The notes under the pieces are model-generated. The model searched no databases and was not told the origin of the DNA. It saw nothing but the letters and a program-made list of their open reading frames with translations. Source: Bacillus mesophilus (GTDB lineage: Bacteria > Bacillota > Bacilli > Bacillales > SA4). Taken from it: a DNA stretch of 64,000 nucleotides. The position numbers and the translations under genes were made by a program. Below are positions 8,232 to 20,414 of this stretch, one piece after another. The stretch is from the NCBI RefSeq assembly GCF_011008845.1, contig NZ_JAAIWM010000006.1, forward strand, positions 1 through 64,000, read 5' to 3'. How positions within the stretch are numbered: position 1 is the first letter of the stretch; every line of letters starts with the position of its first letter.

Positions 8232-10437
8232 ACCAACAGCTGAACAAATTAAAAGTGAGAAGATCTACCGTGAAATGGGACTAAGTGACGAGGAGTTTGC
8301 TCTTGTTGAAGAGATTATTGGTCGCCTACCTAACTATACAGAATTGGGATTATTCTCTGTTATGTGGTCAGAGCATTGTAGTTATAAAAATTCTAAGCCG
8401 GTATTAAGAAAGTTTCCAACAAAAGGTGAACGTGTTCTTCAAGGTCCTGGTGAAGGTGCTGGTATTGTAGATATCGGTGATGAACAAGCGGTTGTGTTCA
8501 AGATGGAGAGTCATAACCATCCTTCAGCGATTGAGCCATATCAAGGTGCTGCTACTGGTGTAGGTGGAATCATTCGTGACGTATTCTCAATGGGAGCTCG
8601 TCCGGTTGCTCTATTAAACTCATTACGTTTTGGTGAGCTGACGACTCCTCGTATGAGATATCTATTTGAAAATGTAGTAGCGGGTATTGCTGGCTATGGT
8701 AACTGTGTAGGGATTCCAACAGTTGGTGGAGAAATACAATTTGACCCTTCTTATGATGGAAATCCACTTGTAAATGCAATGTGTGTGGGGTTAATTGATC
8801 ATAAGGATATTAAAAAAGGTGTGGCAACAGGAATCGGCAATACTGTCATGTATGTTGGGGCAAAAACAGGTCGTGATGGAATTCATGGAGCGACGTTCGC
8901 ATCAGAGGAACTATCGGAAGCTTCTGAAGCAAAACGTCCAGCAGTACAAGTAGGCGATCCATTTATGGAGAAGCTTTTACTTGAAGCAAGTCTAGAAATC
9001 ATTCAAAGTGATGCCCTTGTTGGAATTCAGGATATGGGTGCAGCGGGTCTTACTTCTTCTTCAGCAGAGATGGCAAGTAAGGGTGGATCTGGTATTGAAA
9101 TGAATCTAGATTTTGTTCCACAACGTGAAACAGGTATGACGGCTTACGAAATGATGCTTTCTGAATCACAAGAGCGTATGCTGATTGTTGTTCAAAAAGG
9201 TAGAGAAAAAGAAATTCAAGATATCGTTGAAAAGTATGGCTTGGAAGCTGTGGCAGTAGGGGTTGTAACAGATGATAAGAGGTTACGCCTTGTTCATAAA
9301 GGAGAAGTAGTAGCAGACGTTCCGGTTGATGCATTAGCGGAAGATGCACCGGTTTATCATAAGCCTTCTGCAGAGCCTGCTTACTACCGTGAATTCCAGG
9401 CGATGGAAAACGACATACCTGCTGTTGATGACGTACAGGAAACATTAGAGAAGCTCTTATCACAACCTACCATTGCAAGTAAGGAATGGGTTTACAATCA
9501 GTATGATTATATGGTTAGAACTAATACGGTTGTTTCACCAGGGTCAGATGCGGCAGTTGTTCGTATACGTGGAACTAGAAAAGCTTTAGCGATGACTACT
9601 GACTGTAATTCTCGTTATATTTACCTAGATCCAGAGGTTGGTGGCAAGATTGCTGTTGCTGAAGCAGCACGTAACGTCGTGTGTTCTGGTGGAGAGCCGA
9701 TTGCCATTACAGATTGCTTGAACTTTGGTAATCCAGAGAAGCCTGAAATTTTCTGGCAGTTGGAAAAAGCTGTAGATGGAATGAGTGCTGCTTGTACAGC
9801 ATTAAACTCACCGGTTATTAGTGGAAATGTGTCTTTATATAACGAAACAAATGGAACGGCGATTTATCCTACTCCAACAGTTGGAATGGTAGGATTAATT
9901 AAAGATCTCGATCATATTACAACGCAAAGCTTTAAACAAGCTGGGGATTTAATTTATGTAATAGGTGAAACAAAGGCAGAGTTTGGCGGAAGTGAGTTAC
10001 AAAAATTAACGTATGGTCGTATTTTTGGAAAAGCTCCTGCTTTAGACTTAGAGGTTGAAGCAGAAAGACAATCTTCATTATTAGGAGCAATTCGTGCAGG
10101 TGTCGTGCAATCAGCTCATGATGTATCTGAAGGTGGACTGGGAGTTGCTCTTGCTGAATCAGTATTTGGAACTGAATTTGGTGCAGATGTTCAGCTCACT
10201 GGTGATGCAACGGTTATGTTATTCAGTGAAACGCAATCACGTTTTGTGGTAACGGTAAGTCCTGAGAATAAAGAGCGTTTTGAAGAGCTAGTTGCTGCTA
10301 CATTAGTAGGAAATGTAACGAATGATGGAAAGCTTGTAATCGCTGTTAACGAAGCTAATTCAATAAATGCATCAGTAGAAACATTACTTCAAGCTTGGAA
10401 AGGGGCGATCCCATGCTTGCTGAACTCAAAGGCTTAA
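8215..10437 (+). CDS. purL: FGAM synthase large subunit PurL (small type)
   Basis: Makes FGAM from FGAR, ATP and the ammonia from PurQ. Seen: 740 residues, the short PurL without a glutaminase domain; [20 protein letters not shown] near 45-65, [36 protein letters not shown] (metal and ATP region), [16 protein letters not shown], and a second AIRS-like half with [20 protein letters not shown] and [17 protein letters not shown] has TTGGAGGA upstream. Its 3' end overlaps purF by 25 nt. Confidence 0.97.
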   Translation: MSLLLEPTAEQIKSEKIYREMGLSDEEFALVEEIIGRLPNYTELGLFSVMWSEHCSYKNSKPVLRKFPTKGERVLQGPGEGAGIVDIGDEQAVVFKMESHNHPSAIEPYQGAATGVGGIIRDVFSMGARPVALLNSLRFGELTTPRMRYLFENVVAGIAGYGNCVGIPTVGGEIQFDPSYDGNPLVNAMCVGLIDHKDIKKGVATGIGNTVMYVGAKTGRDGIHGATFASEELSEASEAKRPAVQVGDPFMEKLLLEASLEIIQSDALVGIQDMGAAGLTSSSAEMASKGGSGIEMNLDFVPQRETGMTAYEMMLSESQERMLIVVQKGREKEIQDIVEKYGLEAVAVGVVTDDKRLRLVHKGEVVADVPVDALAEDAPVYHKPSAEPAYYREFQAMENDIPAVDDVQETLEKLLSQPTIASKEWVYNQYDYMVRTNTVVSPGSDAAVVRIRGTRKALAMTTDCNSRYIYLDPEVGGKIAVAEAARNVVCSGGEPIAITDCLNFGNPEKPEIFWQLEKAVDGMSAACTALNSPVISGNVSLYNETNGTAIYPTPTVGMVGLIKDLDHITTQSFKQAGDLIYVIGETKAEFGGSELQKLTYGRIFGKAPALDLEVEAERQSSLLGAIRAGVVQSAHDVSEGGLGVALAESVFGTEFGADVQLTGDATVMLFSETQSRFVVTVSPENKERFEELVAATLVGNVTNDGKLVIAVNEANSINASVETLLQAWKGAIPCLLNSKA

Positions 10438-11825
10438 ACGAAGAGTGTGGGATATTTGGAATCTGGGGCCATCCAGATTCTGCCCAAATCACATATTACG
10501 GCCTACACAGTCTTCAGCACCGAGGACAAGAAGGTGCTGGGATTGTTGTCACAGATGGAGAGAAGCTTAACACCATCAAAGGAACCGGCTTAGTAACTGA
10601 GGTGTTCAAGCAAGAAGAAATGAGCGGGCTTTATGGAAAGGCAGCGATCGGTCATGTTCGTTATGCGACAGCGGGTGGCGGTGGCTATGAAAATGTGCAG
10701 CCACTATTATTCCGTTCCCAAAGTGGTGGATTAGCTTTAGCTCATAATGGAAACTTGGTAAATGCAAATGCATTAAAACATCAGCTAGAAGGTCAAGGTA
10801 GTATTTTTCAGACAACATCTGATACAGAGGTATTAGCGCACTTAATTAAACGTGGTGGTAATTTACCTCTAAATGAAAGAATGAAGAATGCCCTGTCGAT
10901 GCTTAAGGGTGCCTATGCATTTTTAGTGATGACAGAGGACCAAATGATGATTGCTCTTGATCCATTAGGAATGCGTCCACTTTCACTTGGTCGTTTAGGC
11001 GATGCTTATGTAGTGGCTTCTGAAACGTGTGCATTTGATGTTGTCGGTGCAACATATGAGCGTGAGGTAGAACCAGGAGAACTAATTATTATTTCTGATG
11101 AAGGAATTCGTTCAGAGCGTTTCTCTGGCTTCCAAAGTAGAGCCATTTGTAGTATGGAATATATATATTTTGCAAGACCTGATAGTAATGTGGACCGTAT
11201 CAATGTTCACAGTGCAAGAAAAAGCTTAGGCAGATGGCTAGCTCTAGAAGCACCAGCTGAAGCTGATGTGGTTACTGGTGTTCCTGATTCTAGTATTTCA
11301 GCAGCAATTGGTTATGCAGAAGCAATGGGAATTCCCTATGAAATTGGTTTGATTAAGAACCGCTATGTAGGGCGCACCTTCATTCAGCCTTCACAATCAC
11401 TACGTGAACAAGGCGTGAAAATGAAGCTGTCTCCAGTACGAGGGATAGTAGAAGGTAAGCGTGTCGTGATGGTTGATGATTCAATTGTTCGTGGTACAAC
11501 AAGCCGCCGAATTGTAAACATGCTTCGTCACGCAGGTGCAACTGAAGTTCATGTAAGAATCAGTTCACCTCCTATTAAAAATCCATGCTACTATGGAATC
11601 GATACCTCAACAAGAGAGGAACTGATTGCATCCTCAAGATCAGTCGAAGAAATTCGCCAAATCATAGGAGCCGATTCACTCTCATTTATAAGTAATGAAG
11701 GCTTGCTAAATGCAATCGGAAGACCAGATCAAGATGAAAACAAAGGGCAATGCCTAGCCTGCTTCACAGGCAAATACCCAACTGAAATATACCCAGATAC
11801 CTTACACCCGCATGAAAAATGCTAG
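10413..11825 (+). CDS. purF: Glutamine PRPP amidotransferase
   Basis: First committed step: PRPP plus glutamine to phosphoribosylamine. The start is ATG 10413 (AAAGGGG upstream) because it gives an 11-residue propeptide [11 protein letters not shown] before Cys12 of CGIFG, the Ntn nucleophile, exactly as in B. subtilis PurF; a longer reading from 10395 would not. Seen: [16 protein letters not shown], the PRPP loop [16 protein letters not shown], and Cys residues in ICSMEY, NPCYYG and GQCLACFTG that match the 4Fe-4S ligands of the Bacillus enzyme, which make it oxygen-labile. 470 residues. It is followed by a 182-nt gap with two hairpins before purM. Confidence 0.97.
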   Translation: MLAELKGLNEECGIFGIWGHPDSAQITYYGLHSLQHRGQEGAGIVVTDGEKLNTIKGTGLVTEVFKQEEMSGLYGKAAIGHVRYATAGGGGYENVQPLLFRSQSGGLALAHNGNLVNANALKHQLEGQGSIFQTTSDTEVLAHLIKRGGNLPLNERMKNALSMLKGAYAFLVMTEDQMMIALDPLGMRPLSLGRLGDAYVVASETCAFDVVGATYEREVEPGELIIISDEGIRSERFSGFQSRAICSMEYIYFARPDSNVDRINVHSARKSLGRWLALEAPAEADVVTGVPDSSISAAIGYAEAMGIPYEIGLIKNRYVGRTFIQPSQSLREQGVKMKLSPVRGIVEGKRVVMVDDSIVRGTTSRRIVNMLRHAGATEVHVRISSPPIKNPCYYGIDTSTREELIASSRSVEEIRQIIGADSLSFISNEGLLNAIGRPDQDENKGQCLACFTGKYPTEIYPDTLHPHEKC

Positions 11826-11857
11826 AAGTGTACTGACAATAACTTCTTTAATGACTT

Positions 11858-11912
11858 CTTTAGCCCTTTAAAGCATCGGGGGCCAGGCCCCCGGTGCTTT
11901 AAAGTGGCAAAG
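11858..11912. repeat. Palindromic GGGGGCCAGGCCCCC element, copy 1
   Basis: Core GGGGGCCAGGCCCCC with arms CTTTAAAGCA/TGCTTTAAAG gives a nearly perfect inverted repeat (11866-11904). It extends through GCC/GGC and CTTT/AAAG with two bulges to 11858-11912. It sits between purF and purM, inside the operon. Related copies lie near 21.0, 29.3 and 36.4 kb. Confidence 0.85.
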
Positions 11913-11960
11913 TGGATTGAAGTGACGTATTTTAGTTATAAATAAAAAATATTACTAGAT

Positions 11961-11982
11961 AAAGCGACGGGTACGTCGCTTT
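11961..11982 (+). other. Short hairpin just before purM
   Basis: A 9-bp perfect stem AAAGCGACG/CGTCGCTTT with loop GGTA. No T run follows, so it is not a convincing terminator. It lies about 15 nt before the GGGGGAT ribosome binding site of purM and could act as an RNA stability or processing element. Confidence 0.6.
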
Positions 11983-12007
11983 ATGGCTATTGGGGGATGG
12001 ACGGACG

Positions 12008-13048
12008 ATGGCGAACTCGTATAAGGAAGCTGGAGTTGACATAGAGGCAGGTTATGAAGCGGTCTCACGTATGAAGAAGCATGTGGAACGGACAAAGCGT
12101 AATGGCGTAATGAGTAGCATTGGTGGTTTTGGTGGAATGTTTGATTTATCAAGCCTAAACCTAAAGGAGCCGGTTCTTGTGTCTGGGACTGACGGAGTTG
12201 GAACGAAGCTTATGCTTGCTTTTATGATGGATCAGCATGACACGATTGGTATTGATGCTGTTGCTATGTGTGTGAATGATATTGTGGTTCAAGGAGCAGA
12301 GCCATTATTTTTCTTAGATTATATTGCCTGTGGAAAGGCACTTCCTGAGAAAATTGAGGCGATTGTTAAGGGGATTTCCGATGGCTGCGAACAAGCAGGC
12401 TGTGCACTAGTTGGTGGAGAGACAGCAGAGATGCCAGGCATGTATGACGTAGAAGAGTATGACCTAGCAGGTTTTGCAGTAGGGGCAGTAGAAAAATCAA
12501 ACATTATCACTGGTGCTGAGATTGCAGCTGGTGATTGCTTAATTGGTCTTACGTCAAGTGGACTACATAGCAATGGTTTTTCACTTGTTAGAAAGATTTT
12601 ACTAGAGAAGGCTGGGTTTCAGCTAGATCAACAGGTAGAAGGGCTTGAAGGTAAGCTTGGTGACGAGCTTTTAAAGCCTACACGTATCTATGTAAAACCA
12701 CTTTTGCAGGTACTTAAAAAATACCAAGTTAAAGGAATGGCTCATATCACTGGTGGTGGATTTATCGAAAACATTCCGAGAATGCTACCAGAAAATTGTG
12801 GAGCAGAAATCGATCAAGGCTCTTGGCCAATACCGGCAATTTTTAATGTGTTACAAAGAGAAGGCGAACTTTCACAAGAAGAAATGTTCAACATCTTTAA
12901 TATGGGAATAGGTATGGTGTTAGCTGTTAATGAAAGTGATCTGATTCCTGTCATCCGTGAATTAGAAGAACAAGGAGTACTGCCATATATTATTGGACGA
13001 GTAAAAGAGGGTACAGGGGTAACATTTGGTGGAGGCTCGTTAGCATGA
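12008..13048 (+). CDS. purM: AIR synthase
   Basis: ATP-dependent ring closure of FGAM to AIR. Seen: 346 residues; [16 protein letters not shown] start, [53 protein letters not shown], and [16 protein letters not shown] 12008 is chosen over the in-frame TTG at 11990: GGGGGAT lies 9 nt upstream and the start then aligns with known PurM. The stop overlaps purN (ATGA). The upstream gap carries a dispersed palindrome and a second hairpin. Confidence 0.97.
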   Translation: MANSYKEAGVDIEAGYEAVSRMKKHVERTKRNGVMSSIGGFGGMFDLSSLNLKEPVLVSGTDGVGTKLMLAFMMDQHDTIGIDAVAMCVNDIVVQGAEPLFFLDYIACGKALPEKIEAIVKGISDGCEQAGCALVGGETAEMPGMYDVEEYDLAGFAVGAVEKSNIITGAEIAAGDCLIGLTSSGLHSNGFSLVRKILLEKAGFQLDQQVEGLEGKLGDELLKPTRIYVKPLLQVLKKYQVKGMAHITGGGFIENIPRMLPENCGAEIDQGSWPIPAIFNVLQREGELSQEEMFNIFNMGIGMVLAVNESDLIPVIRELEEQGVLPYIIGRVKEGTGVTFGGGSLA

Positions 13049-13623
13049 GTCGACTAGCTATTTTTGCTTCGGGATATGGCAGTAATTTTCAAGCAATCGT
13101 TAATGCTGTAAAAAATAATGCACTTCCAGCTGAAGTAGTTTTGTTAGTTTGCGACAAAGAAGGTGCTAAGGTAATTGAAAAGGCAAATAAAGAAAACATA
13201 TCTACCTTTGTGACCTCACCTAAATCCTTTGAATCTAAAAAGCACTATGAAGAAGCAATCCTAGAGGCTCTTCAAGAACAACAAGTTGACTGGCTGATCC
13301 TAGCGGGCTATATGCGTTTAGTAGGTGAAACCCTTTTAAGGGCTTATGAAGGGAAAATTGTTAATATTCATCCCTCCCTCTTACCATCATTTCCGGGGAA
13401 AGATGCGATCGGTCAAGCCTTTGAAGCAAAAGTTAAGATAACAGGTGTAACCGTCCATTTTGTAGATGAAGGGATGGATACTGGGCCTATTATCGATCAG
13501 GAAGCGATAAGAATAGAACATCATGACACATACGAGAGTCTACAAGTAAAAATTCAATCAATCGAACATTCTTTATATCCAAACACAATAAAGAAGTTGG
13601 TAGCTGGAGGTAATCATTCATGA
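13045..13623 (+). CDS. purN: Phosphoribosylglycinamide formyltransferase
   Basis: Transfers formyl from 10-formyltetrahydrofolate to GAR. Seen: 192 residues; [16 protein letters not shown]ossmann start, [13 protein letters not shown], the catalytic [12 protein letters not shown] (Asn and His) and [14 protein letters not shown] (catalytic Asp). It overlaps purM and purH by ATGA junctions on both sides. This is the folate-dependent enzyme; no formate-dependent PurT is seen in the window. Confidence 0.97.
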   Translation: MSRLAIFASGYGSNFQAIVNAVKNNALPAEVVLLVCDKEGAKVIEKANKENISTFVTSPKSFESKKHYEEAILEALQEQQVDWLILAGYMRLVGETLLRAYEGKIVNIHPSLLPSFPGKDAIGQAFEAKVKITGVTVHFVDEGMDTGPIIDQEAIRIEHHDTYESLQVKIQSIEHSLYPNTIKKLVAGGNHS

Positions 13624-15158
13624 CAGTAAAAAGAGCACTTATTAGTGTATCTGATAAAGACGGTTTAGTTCCATTTGTAAAAAGCTTAGTTGAGCAAGGT
13701 GTAGAAATTATTTCTACTGGTGGTACGAGTAAACTTTTAGAACAAAATGGAATTAATGTGATTGGAATCCAAGAGGTAACTAATTTCCCAGAAATGTTAG
13801 ACGGGCGCGTGAAAACTCTTCATCCCATGATTCATGGTGGACTATTAGGAGTCCGTGACAATGAAGAGCATAAGCAAACAATGGAAGCACATGGAATTGT
13901 ACCGATTGATCTAGTCGTTGTTAATCTATATCCATTCAAAGAAACGATTCAAAAGCCAGATGTAACATATAGTGATGCCATCGAGAATATTGATATCGGT
14001 GGTCCTTCCATGCTTCGATCAGCTGCAAAGAATCACCGTTTTGTAACGGTTGTGGTAGATCCAGCAGATTATCAGGTAGTACTAGACGAAATTTCAGCTT
14101 CAAAGGAAGTGTGCTTTGAAACAAAACAACGCCTAGCAGCGAAGGTATTCCGTCATACAGCTGCTTATGATGCTTTGATTGCTGATTATTTAACAAATCA
14201 AGTTGGAGAAGAGTCGCCTGAATTATTAACCGTCACTTATGAGAAAAAACAAGGTTTACGTTATGGGGAAAATCCTCATCAAAAGGCTGCTTTTTACCAA
14301 AGTTCTTTACCTGTTGAAGGGTCAATCTCATCAGCTACGCAATTACATGGAAAAGAATTATCGTACAACAATATTAATGATGCTGACGCAGCACTAACGA
14401 TTGTAAGGGAATTTAAAGATCCTGCTGTTGTAGCAGTTAAGCATATGAATCCTTGTGGAGTAGGAGTGGGAGAAACAATCCAAGCTGCTTACCAAAAGGC
14501 GTATGAAGCGGACCCAGTTTCTATTTTCGGTGGTATTGTTGCAGCGAACCGTGCAGTTGATGCTGAAACGGCAATCCTTCTAAAAGAGATCTTCCTTGAG
14601 ATCATCATTGCCCCTGATTTTACGCCAGAGGCACTTGAAATTCTCACTGCTAAGAAAAATCTTAGGTTATTACAGGTAGATGTTAATGCTGAACAAAGGA
14701 TTGTGAACCGTCTAACTACCGTTAGTGGTGGAGTTCTTGTTCAAGAAACGGATCATTTATCTTTTGATGATGCGACGATTACTGTTCCGACTAAGCGTCA
14801 ACCAACGGACTTAGAGTGGAAGGATTTAAAGCTAGCATGGCAAGTTGTTAAGCATGTCAAGTCTAATGCCATTGTATTAGCAAAGGATGATATGACGATT
14901 GGTATTGGAGCAGGACAAATGAATCGTGTGGGTGCTGCAAAGATAGCAATCGAACAAGCGGGGGAGAAGGCTAAGGGTTCAGCATTAGGCTCTGATGCAT
15001 TTTTCCCAATGGATGATACCGTGGAAGCTGCTGCAAAAGCTGGTGTAACAGCGATTATCCAGCCTGGTGGATCTATTCGTGATGAGGATTCAATTAAGAA
15101 GGCAGATGAATATGGAATTACTATGGTGTTTACGGGAATAAGACATTTTAAACACTAA
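13620..15158 (+). CDS. purH: AICAR transformylase/IMP cyclohydrolase
   Basis: Bifunctional last two steps to IMP. Seen: 512 residues; the N-terminal MGS-like cyclohydrolase domain ([42 protein letters not shown]) and the C-terminal transformylase domain with [25 protein letters not shown] and [12 protein letters not shown]. The usual catalytic Lys-His (VKHMNPCG) is present. ATGA overlap with purN; 15 nt to purD. Confidence 0.97.
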   Translation: MTVKRALISVSDKDGLVPFVKSLVEQGVEIISTGGTSKLLEQNGINVIGIQEVTNFPEMLDGRVKTLHPMIHGGLLGVRDNEEHKQTMEAHGIVPIDLVVVNLYPFKETIQKPDVTYSDAIENIDIGGPSMLRSAAKNHRFVTVVVDPADYQVVLDEISASKEVCFETKQRLAAKVFRHTAAYDALIADYLTNQVGEESPELLTVTYEKKQGLRYGENPHQKAAFYQSSLPVEGSISSATQLHGKELSYNNINDADAALTIVREFKDPAVVAVKHMNPCGVGVGETIQAAYQKAYEADPVSIFGGIVAANRAVDAETAILLKEIFLEIIIAPDFTPEALEILTAKKNLRLLQVDVNAEQRIVNRLTTVSGGVLVQETDHLSFDDATITVPTKRQPTDLEWKDLKLAWQVVKHVKSNAIVLAKDDMTIGIGAGQMNRVGAAKIAIEQAGEKAKGSALGSDAFFPMDDTVEAAAKAGVTAIIQPGGSIRDEDSIKKADEYGITMVFTGIRHFKH

Positions 15159-16521
<1,363 letters not shown>

Positions 16522-16541
16522 ATAATCACTCCTTTGATAAG

Positions 16542-16570
16542 CCCCTTGCCATGGCAAGGGGATATTTTTT
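16542..16570 (+). terminator. pur operon terminator
   Basis: CCCCTTGC/GCAAGGGG stem around CATG, followed by ATATTTTTTT on the plus strand. It lies about 100 nt past purD. On the minus strand there is no T run, so it should act mainly on the pur transcript. Confidence 0.75.
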
Positions 16571-16595
16571 TCTCATTAAGTAGATGTTGTGCCGA

Positions 16596-16856
16596 TTATG
16601 TTGGATTACCAGTGAATTCTTCTTCTTGGTTTTGACTGTTATTTTGTTGCTGTTTTTCTTGATATTCATTAAATAAATTCGTGAATGGGCAGTAACGGAC
16701 AATTCCCGTTCCAATCTTCAAGGCAGCAAGCATGGCAACGAGGAAATATCTTTCACGATAAGGGCGTTTAGCTAGTCTTGCTGTTGACCATGCAAGCATA
16801 GTAAAACCACAGGTAAGTCTCAATAAAGCGTTAACCAATCCGATATTAGGTTTCAT
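16596..16856 (-). CDS. DUF2892 (YgaP-like TM) family protein
   Basis: Seen: 86 residues; the PNIGLVNALLRLTCGFTMLA start and a second hydrophobic stretch YFLVAMLAALKIGTGIVRYCPF, the two-helix hairpin of DUF2892, with the typical G..R(Y)CP.(T/Y) turn. A Gln/Asn/Glu-rich tail follows. GAGGTG lies just upstream of the ATG. Family knowledge: these are stand-alone versions of the membrane part of YgaP-type rhodaneses; the exact role is not established. It lies upstream of the EYxxD gene on the same strand, about 75 nt apart, and may be cotranscribed with it. Confidence 0.8.
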   Translation of the reverse strand: MKPNIGLVNALLRLTCGFTMLAWSTARLAKRPYRERYFLVAMLAALKIGTGIVRYCPFTNLFNEYQEKQQQNNSQNQEEEFTGNPT

Positions 16857-16960
16857 GTTTTCACCTCAAATTATTTATGATTCATTCTACCTTTTCTTTA
16901 ATGCTTTACTCTGTGAAATATGGTAGGATGATAAGAAAGAACTAGAAAGGAGGAAAGTGG

Positions 16961-18703
16961 ATGAACGATCACCGATATCGCTGGAGAAATCTTCAATTAC
17001 GCAGACATCTTGATGTCCTAGATGGTAAGTATCCACCGACAATGGTATTAAAAGATGCCACCTTTCTTCACTCAGGTCTAAAGCAATGGTTAAAGGCCAA
17101 TATTTGGATCTATGAGGACCGTATTGTGTATATTGGCGACTTAATGCCTAAAATAGAACTTAAAACCGAGATTGTAGATTGCCAAGAGCTATATCTTGTG
17201 CCGGGATATATTGAACCACATTCGCATCCATTTCAAGTTTATAATCCCCACTCCATCGCTCAATATTCATCACAATTTGGTACAACCACACTTATTAATG
17301 ATAATCTTATACTTTTTTCTGAATTACAAAAAAAGAAAGCGTTTACTATAATGGATAATTTTCAAAAGTTGCCCCAAACAATATTTTGGTGGTGCCGTTT
17401 TGATTCCCAATCAGAGCTTGCAAATGAGGAGGAACTGTTCTCCTCCGTTAATATAAAAGCTTGGTTAGAACGAGATGATGTTTTACAAGGGGGAGAGCTG
17501 ACAGGCTGGCCGAGACTGTTAGATGGTGATGACATGATGCTTCACTGGATCCAAGAGGCCAAGTATCATAATAAATTAATTGAAGGCCACTTTCCTGGTG
17601 CCTCTGAACGAACACTAATGAAGCTTAAGCTACTAGGTGCTGATGCTGATCATGAATCAATTTCGGGGAAGGATATTTATAATCGACTTATGCATGGTTA
17701 TTCGGTAGCACTTCGCTATTCTTCCATTCGTCCTGATTTACCATACTTATTAGAAGAAATGAAAGCATTGCAATTACAAAGTTTTGACTCACTTATGTTT
17801 ACAACCGATGGTTCTACACCATCTTTTTATGAACAAGGCTTTATCGATCTTATGATTAAAATGGCAATAGATAGCGGTATTCCTTTAATAGATGCTTATC
17901 ATATGGGTTCCTATAATGTGGCGAAATATTATAGCTTAGATCACTATATGGGACATATTGCTACAGGCAAAGTTGCTAACATTAACTTTCTTTCAAGCAA
18001 GGATCAGCCAAAGCCTGTTCATGTAATGGCAAAAGGTCAGTGGTTACGTCGTGATGAGCAACCAATCTATAATAACTCGCCATACTCTTGGGAGGGTAGC
18101 GGGTTTAGCAAATTGAAGATTGACTGGGAGCTAACAAATGATGATCTTCAGTTTTCTATGGCACTTGGAATGAAAATGGAAAATGCAGTTATTATGAAGC
18201 CGTATTCAATGCAATTAGATACTTCGGTAGAAGAGCTTTCTGAAGAACATGACGAAAGCTTCCTGTTACTAGTCGATCAAAAAGGAAAATGGAGAATAAA
18301 TACGGTTATAAAAGGGTTTGCGAATAAAATACATGGACTAGCAAGTTCTTATTCTAGCACTGGTGATTTTATTTTAATCGGAAAGAAAAAGGACGATATG
18401 CTACTCGCCTTTAAGAGAATGAAAGAGTTAGGAGGAGGCATTGTACTCGTTGAAAATGGAAAGGTCATTTTTGAGCTTGCGTTACCACTAGCAGGTCGAA
18501 TGTCCAATCTTCCTTTAGAAGAGTTAATTCCTTTAGAAAAAGAGTTCAAAGCCTTAATGAAGGAGAGAGGCTATTTATACCTTGACCCAGTTTACAGCCT
18601 ATTATTTTTATCATCCACTCACCTTCCATATATAAGAGTGACTCCAATGGGCATCTATGATGTGATGAAGAAAATGGTACTCTTTCCTACGATAATGCGT
18701 TAA
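16961..18703 (+). CDS. yerA: Adenine deaminase-like amidohydrolase YerA
   Basis: Seen: 580 residues with an amidohydrolase layout: an N-terminal beta domain ending LYLVPGYIEPHSH (HxH metal pair), then GHFPGAS, ADHESISG, MFTTDG and a C-terminal domain like that of adenine deaminase (KGFANKIHGLASS, LGGGIVLVENGKV). Compared with true adenine deaminase the motifs are altered (EPHSHPF instead of DGHVHIES, TTDGSTPSF instead of TDDR), so adenine may not be the substrate. Family knowledge: annotated as a putative adenine deaminase in B. subtilis, unproven. ATG with AAGGAGGAAAGTGG upstream. First gene of a yerA-yerB-yerC run. Confidence 0.85.
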   Translation: MNDHRYRWRNLQLRRHLDVLDGKYPPTMVLKDATFLHSGLKQWLKANIWIYEDRIVYIGDLMPKIELKTEIVDCQELYLVPGYIEPHSHPFQVYNPHSIAQYSSQFGTTTLINDNLILFSELQKKKAFTIMDNFQKLPQTIFWWCRFDSQSELANEEELFSSVNIKAWLERDDVLQGGELTGWPRLLDGDDMMLHWIQEAKYHNKLIEGHFPGASERTLMKLKLLGADADHESISGKDIYNRLMHGYSVALRYSSIRPDLPYLLEEMKALQLQSFDSLMFTTDGSTPSFYEQGFIDLMIKMAIDSGIPLIDAYHMGSYNVAKYYSLDHYMGHIATGKVANINFLSSKDQPKPVHVMAKGQWLRRDEQPIYNNSPYSWEGSGFSKLKIDWELTNDDLQFSMALGMKMENAVIMKPYSMQLDTSVEELSEEHDESFLLLVDQKGKWRINTVIKGFANKIHGLASSYSSTGDFILIGKKKDDMLLAFKRMKELGGGIVLVENGKVIFELALPLAGRMSNLPLEELIPLEKEFKALMKERGYLYLDPVYSLLFLSSTHLPYIRVTPMGIYDVMKKMVLFPTIMR

Positions 18704-18772
18704 AATAAAAAAGTATATTCTTCATCTAAAATAGGGAATCTAGAATAAAATGGGAAAAAGGTTGTGTCTTTT

Positions 18773-19828
18773 ATGAATCGAATCATTTTTAGTATCTCAC
18801 TAATTCTATTATTTATTATAGGGTCAGGCTGCTCAAAGGAAGAAGCAAAGCCGGTTAGTGTTGAACCAGAAGAGGAAGAGACAGTAGAGACTGATATAAA
18901 AGACGAGATAGAAGAGGCTGTACCAGATTACGTATATCCTTTAACAGGGATTGGTACAGACAATTTAGTTGATCAGCGAACGGTTGCTGTCATGATTAAC
19001 AATGATCCAAAAGCAAGACCACAATCAGGACTTCATAAAGCAGATATTGTCTATGAAGTTTTAGCTGAAGGAAGCATTACAAGACTTCTGGCTATTTTCC
19101 AAAGTGAACTACCGGAAAAAGTAGGTCCTGTCAGAAGTGCCAGAGATTATTATATTGAGCTTAGTAAGGGATATGATACCTTTTATGTAGCTCATGGCTT
19201 TAGCCCTGATGCAAAGGAAATGCTGCAGGCTGGGGAAATTGATAATATAAATGGCATGGAATACGACGGTATACTATTCAAAAGAGCGAGTTTTAGAAAA
19301 GCTCCTCACAACTCCTACATTACTTTTGAAAATATCATGAAAGGTGCAGTTGAAAATAATTATGCTACTACTCATGATCAAAAGCCATTACCATTTTTAA
19401 AGGCTGATCAGCTAGAATCGATAGTAGGTGAAGCTGCTGTAAAAGCAAAGATTGCCTACTCAAAGGCAGAATCTACTATTGTTGATTATCAATATGATAA
19501 TGAGTTGCAAAAATATTACCGCTATGCAGGAAATGAATCAACAACAGATTTAGATTCTGAAGAGCCGGTTTTACTTGATAATGTCTTTATTTTAGAAACA
19601 TCACATAAAGTTCTTGATAATGCAGGACGTCGTGATATAGACCTAGTGTCTGGTGGTAACGCATATCTCCTTCAAAAAGGGAAAAAGCAAGAGGTACAAT
19701 GGAAGAATGTAGATGGAAGAATCCTGCCGTACGTGAATGATCAGCCGGTTGGACTTGTACCAGGTAAAACATGGATTAACATCGTTCCTAGTCTCGAAGC
19801 TGTCACGTTCACGGAAACCGCTAATTAA
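18773..19828 (+). CDS. yerB: DUF3048 lipoprotein YerB
   Basis: Seen: a lipoprotein signal peptide with lipobox IGSGC (Cys20) and an acidic Glu-rich linker. The DUF3048 N-domain follows (RTVAVMINNDPKARPQSGLHKADIVYEVLAEGSITRLLAIF, described here by its NNDPKARPQSG motif), then a C-domain ending GKTWINIVP. Expected on the outer face of the membrane; role unknown. ATG 18773 is chosen because the in-frame GTG 18764 is only 2 nt from the AAAAAGG ribosome binding site; the ATG then has a long 11-nt spacing, so the start is not certain. It lies between yerA and yerC as in B. subtilis. Confidence 0.85.
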   Translation: MNRIIFSISLILLFIIGSGCSKEEAKPVSVEPEEEETVETDIKDEIEEAVPDYVYPLTGIGTDNLVDQRTVAVMINNDPKARPQSGLHKADIVYEVLAEGSITRLLAIFQSELPEKVGPVRSARDYYIELSKGYDTFYVAHGFSPDAKEMLQAGEIDNINGMEYDGILFKRASFRKAPHNSYITFENIMKGAVENNYATTHDQKPLPFLKADQLESIVGEAAVKAKIAYSKAESTIVDYQYDNELQKYYRYAGNESTTDLDSEEPVLLDNVFILETSHKVLDNAGRRDIDLVSGGNAYLLQKGKKQEVQWKNVDGRILPYVNDQPVGLVPGKTWINIVPSLEAVTFTETAN

Positions 19829-19857
19829 TTATTCGGTATGATAAAGGGGTAAGGAAA

Positions 19858-20160
19858 ATGCAAATAGAAAAACTGCGTGGGAAAGAATTGGACCAATTAT
19901 TCCATTCTGTTCTCTCTCTACAAAATCTTGAAGAGTGCTACCGCTTTTTTGACGATCTATGCACAGTTAATGAAATCCAATCTTTAGCGCAACGTTTAGA
20001 AGTGGCAAGAATGTTAAGAGAAGGATTTACTTATCACAAGATTGAAACAGAAACAGGGGCAAGTACTGCAACGATTTCCCGAGTGAAGCGTTGTTTAAAC
20101 TATGGAAATGATGCCTATCAAATGGCATTAGATCGTGTATATGAGAAGGAAGAGAAATAA
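19858..20160 (+). CDS. yerC: TrpR-like regulator YerC/YecD
   Basis: Seen: 100 residues; a TrpR-like helical fold with CTVNEIQSLAQRLEVARMLREG, then a helix-turn-helix YHKIETETGASTATISRVKR (around 59-78) in which TGASTATISR is the recognition segment. Family knowledge: the YerC/YecD family of TrpR-superfamily proteins has no assigned regulon. AAGGGGTAAGGAAA precedes the ATG. A strong terminator follows directly, ending the yerABC unit. Confidence 0.88.
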   Translation: MQIEKLRGKELDQLFHSVLSLQNLEECYRFFDDLCTVNEIQSLAQRLEVARMLREGFTYHKIETETGASTATISRVKRCLNYGNDAYQMALDRVYEKEEK

Positions 20161-20192
20161 CAACGAGAGCTAGTTCTCGTTGTTTTTTTATT
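20159..20192 (+). terminator. Terminator after yerC
   Basis: Stem AACAACGAGA/TCTCGTTGTT with loop GCTAGT, then TTTTTTTA; it starts at the yerC stop codon. Confidence 0.88.
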
Positions 20193-20220
20193 TTAGCTTT
20201 GTTTGGGAATGGTGATTGTA

Positions 20221-20256
20221 GTGGGAGGCTCACCAACCGCCCGCGGAAAGCGAGTT
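20221..20256. repeat. Fragment of a dispersed Bacillus repeat
   Basis: GGAGGCTCACC...CCGCCCGCGGAAAGCGAG resembles a GC-rich repeat scattered in many Bacillaceae genomes, here cut short. Its GC content stands out from the AT-rich surroundings. Identification rests on memory of the motif, not on a search. Confidence 0.5.
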
Positions 20257-20414
20257 TTTTGGAACGAAGATTCCCTTATTCTTATCGTATATGTTATTTT
20301 ACAAAATCCCTAATAAATGGAAAAACGCGAAATTTGTTAGTATTTGTTTAGATTAAACTTTAAAAAATCGATTCATACTGTATATATTAGTCAATTATAG
20401 ACAGGGGAACTCAA

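Noticed and set aside
9050..9463. Minus-strand ORF of 137 codons inside purL
   Set aside because: Antisense shadow of a strongly conserved gene, without start signals or recognisable domains.
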